Assembly: GCA_030620005.1 (NCBI GenBank)
Contig: JAUXAJ010000019.1
Coordinates: 1 to 34,954, forward strand
Length of the DNA stretch: 34,954 bases
Source of the DNA: Promethearchaeota archaeon
GTDB taxonomy: Archaea > Asgardarchaeota > Lokiarchaeia > Sigynarchaeales > SOKP01
Reading direction: 5' to 3'
The notes beneath the pieces are model-generated. The model was not told the origin of the DNA. It did not search any database and worked only from the letters and a program-made list of their open reading frames with translations. Every line of letters starts with the position of its first letter. Position 1 is the first letter of the stretch. The translations under genes were made by a program, and so were the position numbers. Positions 24,772 through 33,834 of this stretch are shown in pieces.

Positions 24772-26382
24772 TTAAATCCCTAATGACTTATATCCAGGAC
24801 CTCGTAATACAGTCCCTGGCAGAGCACCTGTATGCTCTCCCTTATCTACCACGAGAACTCCATTGACAAAGACATATTTAATACCTATAGGATTATGAGC
24901 GGGATCCTTGTAAGACCCCACATCAGAAATGGTTTCTGGATTGAAAACTACGAGATCTGCCCAATGACCAATCCTTACGAGACCCCGATCTCGTAACTCC
25001 ATTCGCTGAGCCGGTAGACTAGTTGATTTTCGAATAAAATCCTCCATCGTGATTAGCTTAGTGCCCACTTCTTCGGGCATGTCTTCCGTCGTTTCTCCTC
25101 GTACATACTTTCGAAAGGTCATCGGATAAATTCCATAATCTCTTGGTTCCTTGCCACCTATGGAACCATCCCCAACAATCATCGATATGGGATGTTTAAC
25201 GGCCAAACGCAGATCTTCTTCGTCGTGCATCGTAATTATTCCCGAATATTCTTTCCCCGTCTCAACCCCCTCAAGGACTATGTCAAATAGATATTCAAGG
25301 GAATCCTTTCCTGCCTCTTCAGCAAGTTGCTTGAGAGTTTTGTCTCCTAGAGTATAGATTCGCATCTTCTCAGGGGCTATTACGATTATTGAACATAACT
25401 TGCAGCGAGTCTCCGACATTTCCTTCTTGATCTTTTCCCGGAATTCCTTATTCTTGATTTGTTCAAAAAATTGATTAAATCCACCTGGTTGGTCTTGAAA
25501 GTATTGAAAAAATAACTCTATTACATTATTTCCAGTATGACACATATGCGTAAGAATGTCAAACATTACATCTAGACCTCGTTCTCGAGCTTCTTCAACA
25601 ATTTCCAGCATTTTTGCTTCTTTTCCCCAAGCGTCCGGGAGGTGCGTCTCGATATGTGAAACTTGCGTCGAGATCTGCGCTTTTTCTCCTATTTCAATTG
25701 CTTCTCGAACTCTATTTAAGTCACGTGTCCCGTGTCCTCTTATATGGGTTGCGTAGAACCCGCCGTACCTGGCTGTAACTTTAGCCAATTCAATAATTTC
25801 CTCTGTTTTCGCGTGATGGCCAGGCGCGTAGATCAAACCCGTGGAAAGACCATAAGCACCGTCTTCCATTGCTTGAGCAACCATCTTTTTCATCTCTTCC
25901 AATTCGCTATCTGTAGGGGCTCTCCCTTCCATACCCATGACGCCACTTCGAATCGTGCCATGACCTATTAAGGAAGCAAAATTAATAGCAATCTTGCTCT
26001 TCTCGAGTGTGGCCAGATATTCACCAAACGAGGTCCATTCAGCGTCAATTCCTTCTCTCGCTTTCAATATTTCTTTCGAAATTTTTGTCAGGGGCGCCGC
26101 GCTAGAACCACAATTACCTACCATGACAGTCGTTACTCCTTGCTTGACCTTTTGTCCGGCCTGAGGGTCCTTGACAATCCCCGTGTCAGAGTGGTCGTGA
26201 ATGTCAATGAAACCCGGACTGACCACGAGATTATTCACATCAAATATCTTCCCAGCTGAAGCACCTTCAAGACTGCCAATACATTCTATCTTGCCGTCTT
26301 TTATGCCAATATCGGCCCCGAACCACGGGGTTCCACAACCGTCAACGATTCGGCCATTTCTTAATATTATATCGTATGACAC
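24772..26382 (-). CDS. D-aminoacylase / N-acyl-D-amino-acid deacylase (amidohydrolase superfamily)
   Basis: Zinc enzyme that hydrolyses N-acyl-D-amino acids. 536 residues from GTG 26382. Metal motif HDHSD at 62-66, conserved Cys in VGNCG (C91, a zinc ligand in the family), STGLIYAPGH and YATHIRGHG as in D-aminoacylases. The amidohydrolase C-terminal beta strand (VRIGHWADLVVFNP) is present. The start is placed at the second GTG because AGGTGG lies 5-6 nt before it; a GTG three codons upstream at 26391 overlaps that site. Flanked by two C45 hydrolases and an M28 peptidase, all acting on amide bonds. Confidence 0.88.
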   Translation of the reverse strand: MSYDIILRNGRIVDGCGTPWFGADIGIKDGKIECIGSLEGASAGKIFDVNNLVVSPGFIDIHDHSDTGIVKDPQAGQKVKQGVTTVMVGNCGSSAAPLTKISKEILKAREGIDAEWTSFGEYLATLEKSKIAINFASLIGHGTIRSGVMGMEGRAPTDSELEEMKKMVAQAMEDGAYGLSTGLIYAPGHHAKTEEIIELAKVTARYGGFYATHIRGHGTRDLNRVREAIEIGEKAQISTQVSHIETHLPDAWGKEAKMLEIVEEARERGLDVMFDILTHMCHTGNNVIELFFQYFQDQPGGFNQFFEQIKNKEFREKIKKEMSETRCKLCSIIVIAPEKMRIYTLGDKTLKQLAEEAGKDSLEYLFDIVLEGVETGKEYSGIITMHDEEDLRLAVKHPISMIVGDGSIGGKEPRDYGIYPMTFRKYVRGETTEDMPEEVGTKLITMEDFIRKSTSLPAQRMELRDRGLVRIGHWADLVVFNPETISDVGSYKDPAHNPIGIKYVFVNGVLVVDKGEHTGALPGTVLRGPGYKSLGI

Positions 26383-26566
26383 ATGATCCACCTAAGTTAT
26401 CTTATTTTAAAATATTATAAAAACTTTTCATGTTTAATTTGAAAACTTACAAATAATATATATAAATTTTGTTAAATGTTTTACATTCTATAGGATTTAT
26501 GATAAACCATTTAATTATTCAAATATACTAAAAATATAAATTCATAAAAAGAAAAAAAATTCATTT

Positions 26567-27784
26567 ATGAAAAACATGAGAGAAAAAAATATGAATTGGA
26601 TTGAAACTATAAAGAAAGTAAGCATGGAGAATATTTACCAACATGTATTGAATTTGGAAGGCGTGAGGCACCCAATAGATACGCCAGAAAACTTGAATAA
26701 AGCCGCTGATTACATCAAGCGTGAAATGGAGAAATGTGGTATTTCGGTGAGAGAACAGGAATTCAAGGTGGAAAATTATGACGATACCTTTCAAAACATC
26801 GAAGGGTGGATTGGAGACGAAGGTCCATCCGCAGTTCTCGTGGCCCATTACGACACGGTTTTTAATTCTCCTGGAGCAAATGACGATGCAACAGGGATTG
26901 GTGTTATCTTAGAAGTTGCCCGCGTGTTAGCAAAGGAAGATAATCCTCCCAATGTGCGTTTCCTGGGAGTTACGTTAGAAGAAGGAACTCCCGCTCTTGA
27001 ACTAAAATACCGTGCTCTTGCACAAAAATACGAGATAAAAGACAATAAACAACGATACAAGAGTGCAATAATATCTCAAGTAATGCAAAAACATGGAGAA
27101 ATTATTGGGAATTTAACATTTTCTGGGGGAAAATCGATGCATGAAGCAATTTGTGAAGCAAATTCGATGCTTCAAGATCAGATGCCAGAAAACCTCAGGG
27201 GATATCTTGAAGAATATGAAAACATTCATTCCAACTATAATCCACGCACGCGAATAGGAGGCATGTCAAGAATTGGAAGCAGCGTGTGGGTTGACGAAGC
27301 TCTTGAAATGAACAAGGAAATCAGTTATTATATCTGCTTGGATGAAATCGGAACTACTTTTAATAGAGAATATTCCCAATCATATCCGCCAATAATGCTT
27401 GACATGATACAAACCTATAAAGTTGATATGGAAAAAAGGATTGCAAATTTTGAAATGATCATCACGAATACAGAGGAAGGAAATGTTGCGAAAGCGTTGT
27501 TAACTCATTGTAAGAATGAATCCATAGATCTTCCCTACGTTTATTTAAATATGAACATGAATTTTAACCAAGTCGTTGAAAACTTACCCAAATCTCTCAG
27601 TTCTGATCACGCACCCTTCATGCGTGCTGGTATTCCTGGAATTTTCATGTTTGACTCATCATTAATGCGGAATACATTTGTTCATACACCTGGAGATACC
27701 AGTGATAAATTGGATTTTAATTTAATTACCAAAATATGCAAGGCAATTATCGCTACTATTTTAGACCCAAAAAAGGAAGGATGA
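26567..27784 (+). CDS. M28-family zinc aminopeptidase
   Basis: 405 residues, cytoplasmic. Zinc-ligand motifs in order: VAHYDTV (about 90-96), PGANDDATG (about 103-111), LEEG (about 137-140) and SSDHAPF (about 345-351). HTPGDTSDKLDF near the end is also typical of M28. A long helical insertion (about 140-260) lies between ligands and probably shapes the substrate pocket. Three in-frame ATGs at 26567, 26576 and 26591; the first is reported, the third (MNWIETIKK) is equally plausible. The stop overlaps the next gene (ATGA). Confidence 0.85.
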   Translation: MKNMREKNMNWIETIKKVSMENIYQHVLNLEGVRHPIDTPENLNKAADYIKREMEKCGISVREQEFKVENYDDTFQNIEGWIGDEGPSAVLVAHYDTVFNSPGANDDATGIGVILEVARVLAKEDNPPNVRFLGVTLEEGTPALELKYRALAQKYEIKDNKQRYKSAIISQVMQKHGEIIGNLTFSGGKSMHEAICEANSMLQDQMPENLRGYLEEYENIHSNYNPRTRIGGMSRIGSSVWVDEALEMNKEISYYICLDEIGTTFNREYSQSYPPIMLDMIQTYKVDMEKRIANFEMIITNTEEGNVAKALLTHCKNESIDLPYVYLNMNMNFNQVVENLPKSLSSDHAPFMRAGIPGIFMFDSSLMRNTFVHTPGDTSDKLDFNLITKICKAIIATILDPKKEG

Positions 27785-28875
27785 TCGTAAAACAAAAATC
27801 TAAAATTAGAGTATTAAGGCTTGAAGGTTCTCCTAAGGAACGCGGTCGCATTCACGGAGAGACTTTAAAACCCATGATTCTTGAAGTTCTCGAGAGATAC
27901 AAAAAACTCCTCCGGATCTATGTTCAAAAAGATCCAGATCCAATAATTGATTTTTTTCTTGCAAACACCGATTTTTTAACAGCGACAAAGAAATGGGCAC
28001 CTCAATTGTTAGAAGAAATCGAGGGGATCGCAGAGGGTGTTGGAATTGACTTTAAAGAAATATTCGCGATGCACTTGGCTGCCCACGACGAGAAGTGGTG
28101 GTTTCTTCAGAAATCGAACATTTCTGAGCATTGCAGTTCTCTTGGATGTTTTAGGGAAGGGAATCAACCAACTTTATTAGCTCAAAATATGGACCTTAAT
28201 AAGATGTTTGAAGGGTTGGAGGTTCTCCTGCACATTAAATACACGGAATCATCATTAGAAGCGTATGTCCTGTCTCATGCTGGTTTTCTCGCGGAATGTG
28301 GAGTAAATAACCAACCCGTAGGAATTTGTTGTAATTCATTAACCAGCCATTTAAATAACTCTAAAAGTGGTCTACCCGTTACTTTCATAGTTCGATCAGT
28401 CTTGGAACAACCATCTTTAGAAAAAGCTGTTGAATTCATACATGATATTCAACACGCCTCTGGTCAAAATTATATCATTGGGGGATCAGAACGGGTTGTT
28501 TGCTTGGAATGTTCTGCAAACAAAGTCAGTCAATTTGAGCCTCATGAGGGTGCTCGAAGGGTCTATCACACTAACCATCCTCTCGTGAACAATGATATCA
28601 TAAACCCCCCACTAAAACCACATGAAATTGGAACAACATTTAATCGATTTAACCACTTAGAAAGTCAATTACGCGATTCATCAAAGAAGATTACGATAGA
28701 AACGATCAAAAACATACTTAGATCCCACTCAGGACCCGTTTGTGTTCATTATCGCAGAAATCCTCTTTCAGGATACACATTTTCATCGGTGATTTACTCG
28801 CTTTCAACCCCTCCCTCTTTGTACATCACCGTTGGTCCTCCTTGTTCTGCCGAATATGAAAAATTTGATTTTTAA
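27781..28875 (+). CDS. C45 family Ntn-hydrolase (acyltransferase-like), copy 2
   Basis: 364 residues. Nucleophile candidate C118 in SEHCSSLGC, followed by AQNMDL at 134-139. An N-terminal RGRIHGETLKP helix and GIAEGVGIDFKEIF match the family's alpha part. It is only distantly similar to copy 1. ATG 27781 overlaps the M28 stop (ATGA) and has GGAAGG 2-6 nt upstream; the earlier in-frame ATG at 27736 lies inside the M28 gene and is rejected. Translation is coupled to the peptidase, so both probably act on the same acyl-peptide substrates. Confidence 0.8.
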   Translation: MIVKQKSKIRVLRLEGSPKERGRIHGETLKPMILEVLERYKKLLRIYVQKDPDPIIDFFLANTDFLTATKKWAPQLLEEIEGIAEGVGIDFKEIFAMHLAAHDEKWWFLQKSNISEHCSSLGCFREGNQPTLLAQNMDLNKMFEGLEVLLHIKYTESSLEAYVLSHAGFLAECGVNNQPVGICCNSLTSHLNNSKSGLPVTFIVRSVLEQPSLEKAVEFIHDIQHASGQNYIIGGSERVVCLECSANKVSQFEPHEGARRVYHTNHPLVNNDIINPPLKPHEIGTTFNRFNHLESQLRDSSKKITIETIKNILRSHSGPVCVHYRRNPLSGYTFSSVIYSLSTPPSLYITVGPPCSAEYEKFDF

Positions 28876-29081
28876 TAAATGATTTCACATAAATCTGTCT
28901 TTTCCTTAATCTGATCAATGCTAAGTAAAGGGTTTTTAAATGTTTTAATAATAAATTTCGCTTGTTCTTCATTTATCAGTGCCTTTATTAGTTCAATAAG
29001 AGCATTGCCAATGGGAATGGGTATACTACCAGCTTTAATAATCGTTCGTGCGAGTTTATTATATAATTTCTCATCTACCAT
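28872..29081 (-). pseudogene. Truncated 5' fragment of an unrelated gene (helical N-terminal domain)
   Basis: 69 residues from ATG 29081, all-helical (KLYNKLARTIIKAG, NALIELIKALINEEQAKFII, LSIDQIKEKTD), ending abruptly at TAA 28872-28874. The pattern resembles the N-terminal domain that precedes 4Fe-4S modules in some anaerobe electron-transfer proteins, where a helix-turn-helix follows the LSIDQIKEKT stretch; this link is tentative. The fragment stops exactly at the 3' end of the convergent C45 copy 2. A TTG nine nt upstream would add three codons. Confidence 0.5.
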
Positions 29082-29238
29082 GTTTATCAATTCATCAGAT
29101 TGATTTATTCATTAAAATTCTAAAAATTTTAAGAAATATTAGAAAGACCCGAACTTAGAGGTTTCAATAACTTCAATTAAAAAATAAAAAAGGTAAAATG
29201 TTATAGAAAAAAAAAATTAGTATATTTTTAGAGAATAC

Positions 29239-30639
29239 TTAGAGATCCAATTCTTTCAACTTAGCCCAAATTTCTTGCATTTTATCATCTTTCAAATTCC
29301 AGAGCAAATAGAAGCCTATAATTCCTATAATTCCAAAGATGAATGGAATCAAGCCAAAATGAATGCGAATTCCTAATAGCGCGAGATCATTTTGAACAGC
29401 CGCATTTGGATCGAAACCTGTAAGAGCATGGGTCAAAGCAAAAGAGAGTGCCATGATGGGTGTTGCAAGTCTTGTTATGAAGGCTCTCACGCCAAAATAC
29501 ACGCCTTCTGGGCGATGCTTTAGTCTCACTGCGACATCATCCATCATGTATGCTGCTAAGGGCGTATCAGAAATTTCGATGCCTGTAACGCAAAATCCGA
29601 CTATCATGACCACTATCATCAACGAAATGAAATCTGGTATGAACATTACTGAAAGCATTGCGAAAGTAAGACCCGTCAAGACAATATAGAATGTTTTTAA
29701 AAATCCTAATTTCTTGGCTAAGAACATGCAAGGAACAATACCAATAAGCCCTCCTATTAGGAAACCTAGCATTACTAAACTAGCCATACCTGCTTCCATT
29801 CCTAAATTGTATCGCACGAAATAGAGAATTGAGCCGAATCCTAAGGCTGGAATGACCCTTATGGCAATGTAATAGATGAGATTTGCTATGAAATTTCTAT
29901 TCGTGAGTAATTCTTTCATTGCTTGAAAATAACCGATTTTTTGGCGCTCATCTTCACAATCTAAAACTTGTTGGATCATTCTCGCATCTTCTCGACATCC
30001 AGGTATTCCTAGAAGTAAGAATGGAATTGCTATTAGCATTATTAATATAGCCCCCGTAAAGAATGATGATGGATCTCCAAATATGAAAAACAAGGGAGGT
30101 ATTACGATCCCGAAAAATACGCTTCCAAAATAGAAAATATTATTGGTCGTACTTGCGGTTAGCCTTTCTTTATCGGTGCGGAATAGTTGGGGATATAATG
30201 CTGTATGGTTTATTCCACCTGTGGTAAAAAATAATTCGAATAGAAGTAAAAAAGTCGTAAGCCATAGGAATAATCCAAATTGATCAAGACCACCTGGTAC
30301 AAGGAAGATAAATAATGCAATAATAGCTGCAGGTATGTATCCTAACATTATCAATGGGAAACGACGACCCCATTTTTCCGCGTATTTCCGAGGTTTATCT
30401 GAAATAAAACCTATGAGAGGATCGTTGATAGCATCCCATACGCCATAGATACTGAAGGCAAGAGCGACAAAAACGACCGCTAATCCGATTTCTACTTCCC
30501 AGAAATAAAATGCGTAACTTGAAATGGCAAGAGATGCGGCAGATGTACCAAATCCAATTGAGTTATAAGAAAGGATTTTCCAAATTGATCTAGGTTCTCC
30601 CAATTCTTCACATATATCAGCTTTTTCTTTATCATTCAT
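29239..30639 (-). CDS. GPH/MelB-type MFS cation symporter
   Basis: 466 residues, about 12 TM helices. The cytoplasmic loop between TM2 and TM3 carries DAINDPLIGFISDKPRKY and WGRRFPLIMLGYIPA, the signature of glycoside-pentoside-hexuronide:cation symporters. Substrate likely a sugar conjugate or small organic anion; the family in anaerobic archaea is broad. It stands downstream of the molybdoenzyme operon on the same strand and shares an upstream element with it. Confidence 0.85.
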   Translation of the reverse strand: MNDKEKADICEELGEPRSIWKILSYNSIGFGTSAASLAISSYAFYFWEVEIGLAVVFVALAFSIYGVWDAINDPLIGFISDKPRKYAEKWGRRFPLIMLGYIPAAIIALFIFLVPGGLDQFGLFLWLTTFLLLFELFFTTGGINHTALYPQLFRTDKERLTASTTNNIFYFGSVFFGIVIPPLFFIFGDPSSFFTGAILIMLIAIPFLLLGIPGCREDARMIQQVLDCEDERQKIGYFQAMKELLTNRNFIANLIYYIAIRVIPALGFGSILYFVRYNLGMEAGMASLVMLGFLIGGLIGIVPCMFLAKKLGFLKTFYIVLTGLTFAMLSVMFIPDFISLMIVVMIVGFCVTGIEISDTPLAAYMMDDVAVRLKHRPEGVYFGVRAFITRLATPIMALSFALTHALTGFDPNAAVQNDLALLGIRIHFGLIPFIFGIIGIIGFYLLWNLKDDKMQEIWAKLKELDL

Positions 30640-30707
30640 ATTTTTTCAACTTTATAATTATTTTTTTTTGATTTGTAGTAGATAAGATATTTTTTGATAT
30701 TGTTAAG

Positions 30708-30722
30708 TATCATTCGTTTATA
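30708..30722 (-). promoter_or_regulatory. TATAAA-CGAATGATA element, copy 1
   Basis: The complement reads TATAAACGAATGATA, about 70-80 nt before the permease ATG. Nearly the same element precedes the molybdoenzyme operon (33942-33958). A TATA box with an adjoining operator is the simplest reading. Confidence 0.4.
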
Positions 30723-30752
30723 AAACCATAATTTCATTTTTTCAAGAATGAG

Positions 30753-30833
30753 TTATTCGAGTAATAAATCACTTGTTTTTTCGTCGAATTTTTTCTCAAG
30801 AACACCCGTGCCAACTTGAGCTCTATCTCTCAT
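30753..30833 (-). other. Short coding-like stretch in the permease/ferredoxin gap
   Basis: The 30640-30982 gap holds, on the minus strand, a frame open from about 30895 to TAA 30753. It reads SVNRFIRVATKFSNYSERT then MRDRAQVGTGVLEKKFDEKT, with ATG at 30833. It looks protein-like but is only 26 residues from the ATG. Either a gene remnant or chance. The rest of the gap holds the hairpin at 30931 and AT-rich sequence. Confidence 0.2.
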
Positions 30834-30930
30834 GGTTCGCTCCGAATAATTAGAAAATTTAGTTGCGACCCGAATAAAACGGTTAACACTTTTTTCCTTT
30901 AATTTTTATTTATTTTCTCCTTTTTTTCCT

Positions 30931-30949
30931 AGTGGCAGAATCCGCCACT
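30931..30949 (-). terminator. GC-rich hairpin after the molybdoenzyme operon
   Basis: AGTGGC-AGAATCC-GCCACT, a perfect 6-bp stem with a 7-nt loop, about 34 nt after the ferredoxin-subunit stop. It is by far the most GC-rich stretch in the surroundings. No T-run follows on the minus strand, so a 3'-end stabiliser or processing site is as likely as a terminator. Confidence 0.4.
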
Positions 30950-30982
30950 TATTGACGTTTAATATGAAGAAAGATATTTTAA

Positions 30983-31561
30983 TCATAATCTTCTTTTTGG
31001 TCTGGGAGGAATATAATAAACGGATGGTCCAGTACCAGCATTAAGCTTCAATTGATATGATTTTCTTTCAGAAATTAATTTTGACACGTTGCTAGCAGGA
31101 TCATTTAAATCACCAAAGTGCATTGCTTGACCTTCACAACAAATGACGCAAAAGGGTTCAAGACCTTGATCTATTCGATGGCTGCAGAAATGGCATTTTT
31201 CTATTATATTTTTTTCTTGGTCGTAAATTATTACATTATAAGGACATGCATTAACGCACGCTTGGCATCCATTACAATTATCTTCATCTAGAACAACTGG
31301 CCCATCATCTCTTTTCACGAGAGCCTCGTTAGGACAAGCATTTACGCATGGTGGATCTGAACAATGATTACAGAGATGTGGTAGAAAATCCATTCTTAAA
31401 TTAGGAAATTTCCCCTCGGGAGTATCCTTCTGGTCCACATTTTGAGTTTCTACTTGAATCCAGTACCCTGTTGAGTTATTCTCTAGTTTACAAGCCACGG
31501 TACATGCTTGACAACCGATACATCTTTCTTGATCGATCACTAATCCTAACCGTTTACTCAT
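30983..31561 (-). CDS. Four-cluster ferredoxin-type electron-transfer subunit (DmsB/FdhB/PsrB-like)
   Basis: 192 residues carrying four Cys groups for [4Fe-4S] clusters: CIGCQACTVAC (14-24), CNHCSDPPCVNACP (about 65-78), CNGCQACVNACP (about 95-106) and CHFC with CVIC (about 123-141). This is the small subunit that passes electrons to or from the molybdopterin catalytic subunit. No signal peptide, so cytoplasmic. ATG overlaps the stop of the catalytic gene (ATGA), showing coupled translation. No membrane anchor subunit is present nearby. Confidence 0.88.
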   Translation of the reverse strand: MSKRLGLVIDQERCIGCQACTVACKLENNSTGYWIQVETQNVDQKDTPEGKFPNLRMDFLPHLCNHCSDPPCVNACPNEALVKRDDGPVVLDEDNCNGCQACVNACPYNVIIYDQEKNIIEKCHFCSHRIDQGLEPFCVICCEGQAMHFGDLNDPASNVSKLISERKSYQLKLNAGTGPSVYYIPPRPKRRL

Positions 31562-33834
31562 TTTTCACCCTCCTTGTATTTAATTACATCAACTGCTACA
31601 TCATTCATGTGCATGTTTGGCTCGTAAATTATGTCTTGGACGGGATTAATGATATCATGAGTGAGATGATTGACGCTTCCTTCCTTAAATTGGTCAATCA
31701 ACCAGCCTTCAGTAATATGAACGACTCCCGGTCTAACGGCTTCAGTCACTCTCGCTCTAAGAGTAGTCCTTGCTCTATCGTTGAAAACGGTCACCATATC
31801 ATCATCCAGAACATTTCGCTTTTTCGCATCAATAGGATTAATATCCACTAAAGGTTCTGGATTCAGGTCAAGTAAAGTTTTTACATTGGCAAACATGGAA
31901 TGGGTCCGAAATTTACTGTGTCCTTGAACGAAAGACAAGGGATATTTTTGTTCCGTTGGTTTGACGGGAGATTCCAATGGATCCAAGTAAACTGGAAGGG
32001 CCTGACCGTGCTCCACGAGTGATTCTGCGTATATCTCAATTTTACCGGAAGGAGTATTGAATGGAATGTCAAGCTTTTGATCCGTGTCAGGAATAAACTC
32101 TAGATACCTTGCTTCTTCTTTGAGATCTTTCCTCGTGAGTCCATTCAAGGCGGGAGTGTTAATGAGGAGATCTATGAATGCATCTTCTCCTCCCTTAAAG
32201 TACTCACCATATCCTAACCTTTCAGCGATTCCAGCAGCAATATTCACGTCTGATTTTGATTCGTGGAGAGGTTCTATGACCTTTTGTTGGAGCTGCACGT
32301 ATGGATATGGAAAAGGTAGAAAGTCAGAGAACTCCAAGAAGCTACATGCTGGAAGCAATATATCCGCATATTTAGCGGTAGGAGTCATGAACAGGTCAGC
32401 TAATACAATGAATTCTAAGTTTGGGAATATTTCGTTAATAATCTTGTTAGAATTTGCACATTGATTCAAAAAGTTAATTAAAGCAAAATACACTGCTTTT
32501 ATCGGAAATGGTTTCCCTGAAATGACCGCATCATATAATTTAAGTACCCCAATCCGGGTATATGATGGTTTATCAGGAATTGCGTGGAGAAAAGGCTTCC
32601 AATTAAGTACTGCTGGACGATAACCTGAACCTATCGATGTACTAATATTACCGGTAACAGTGGCAAGTGTTCCCAAGGCTCTCATTGCTATATCTCCGTG
32701 ATATGTCCTTGTAAATCCCATATTGCCTAAAAAACCAACAGTCTTCACCTTGCCAATTTTTTCCCCTAATTTAATGATGATTTCAACGGATATCCCGGTT
32801 ATTTCAGATACTTTTTTGGGGGGATATTCATTAACTAATTCGATTAAAAGTTGAAAAGCGGGTTTGCATTCTATACCATTAACAGTATAAGTCCCTGTAA
32901 TAGCAGATTTGAATTTAGATCTCCGATAAATTTTTGGAGAATTTGAATCAGCATCCCAAATAACATGAGCCTTAGCTTTTCTTTTACTTAGGTCTTCTTT
33001 AAAATCTTTTCCCCGAAGAAATTTCCCCGAATCAGTTCGAACTAGATATGGACCGACAGTATATTTACGGATACACTCGACATCTTGTAATTCATTTTGA
33101 AAAACAATGTGCATTAATCCTAAACACAAAGCAGTATCGGTACCCGGTTTTATGCCGAGATATTCGTCAGCTTTAGAAGCGGTTACCGTGAAACGAGGGT
33201 CAATAACCACCAATTGCGCACCTTTCTCCTTACAATCCATGAGCAAGCGTATTTGATCAAGAGGTGCGGCTTCGGCCGGATTAGTGCCCCAAATTATGGC
33301 CAAATCTGGACCTGGAGGTTCAATAAACGCGGGTAGCATTAACATTATGGGGATGTGCATCCCAAAAAGCACGAGGCTACCACAAGGTAAACCTGAATCT
33401 CCATACCCCCATGTACTAACTCGGGTGGATTGGGTCAAGCTTGCCAACCTCAAATATGCGCCAAATTTGGTCGTACCAGAACCAGATCCCCCTATGACCC
33501 ATCCAATTGACCGCCACCCGTATTTACCTGCAATTTGTTTAAATTTCTTAGCAATCATGTCAAATGCTTCGTCCCAAGAAATGCGTTCAAACTTTCCTTC
33601 GCCTCGTTTTCCTGTTCTTTTCATGGGGTATTTTAAGCGATCAGGATGGTAAGTGATGTCCAAACTGGAAAGCCCACGAATGCAAATTCTACGATCTTTT
33701 TTATCAGGAAATTCGGCAGGTTCCAACTTAACAATACGGTCTCCCTTTACATGAGCTAAAATACCGCAACAATCATTACCACAGTGGGCAGGGCAAGCTG
33801 TTCTCACTAATTTGATTTGTTCTTCTTCTACCAT
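31558..33834 (-). CDS. Molybdopterin (DMSO reductase family) oxidoreductase catalytic subunit
   Basis: 758 residues. N-terminal [4Fe-4S] motif CPAHCGNDCC...C (C14, C18, C22 and C51), then bis-MGD-binding blocks: ISWDEAFDMIA, IWGTNPAEAAP, DPRFTVTASKADEYLGIKPG with TDTALCLGLMHIV, LLPACSFLEFSD. The C-terminal cofactor domain contains LSFVQGHSKFRTHS and DDDMVTVFNDRA. No Tat signal, so cytoplasmic. The Mo/W ligand position (about 140-155, TWGYGDSGLPCGS) does not clearly show the usual Ser/Cys/Sec context, so the substrate cannot be told. Formate, thiosulfate/polysulfide and other reactions are all possible. Operon with the ferredoxin-like subunit. Confidence 0.88.
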   Translation of the reverse strand: MVEEEQIKLVRTACPAHCGNDCCGILAHVKGDRIVKLEPAEFPDKKDRRICIRGLSSLDITYHPDRLKYPMKRTGKRGEGKFERISWDEAFDMIAKKFKQIAGKYGWRSIGWVIGGSGSGTTKFGAYLRLASLTQSTRVSTWGYGDSGLPCGSLVLFGMHIPIMLMLPAFIEPPGPDLAIIWGTNPAEAAPLDQIRLLMDCKEKGAQLVVIDPRFTVTASKADEYLGIKPGTDTALCLGLMHIVFQNELQDVECIRKYTVGPYLVRTDSGKFLRGKDFKEDLSKRKAKAHVIWDADSNSPKIYRRSKFKSAITGTYTVNGIECKPAFQLLIELVNEYPPKKVSEITGISVEIIIKLGEKIGKVKTVGFLGNMGFTRTYHGDIAMRALGTLATVTGNISTSIGSGYRPAVLNWKPFLHAIPDKPSYTRIGVLKLYDAVISGKPFPIKAVYFALINFLNQCANSNKIINEIFPNLEFIVLADLFMTPTAKYADILLPACSFLEFSDFLPFPYPYVQLQQKVIEPLHESKSDVNIAAGIAERLGYGEYFKGGEDAFIDLLINTPALNGLTRKDLKEEARYLEFIPDTDQKLDIPFNTPSGKIEIYAESLVEHGQALPVYLDPLESPVKPTEQKYPLSFVQGHSKFRTHSMFANVKTLLDLNPEPLVDINPIDAKKRNVLDDDMVTVFNDRARTTLRARVTEAVRPGVVHITEGWLIDQFKEGSVNHLTHDIINPVQDIIYEPNMHMNDVAVDVIKYKEGEK

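Noticed and set aside
31471..31851. Plus-strand ORF of 126 codons
   Set aside because: Antisense to the molybdoenzyme and ferredoxin genes, which are clearly real; same for 32084-32464 and 33284-33652.
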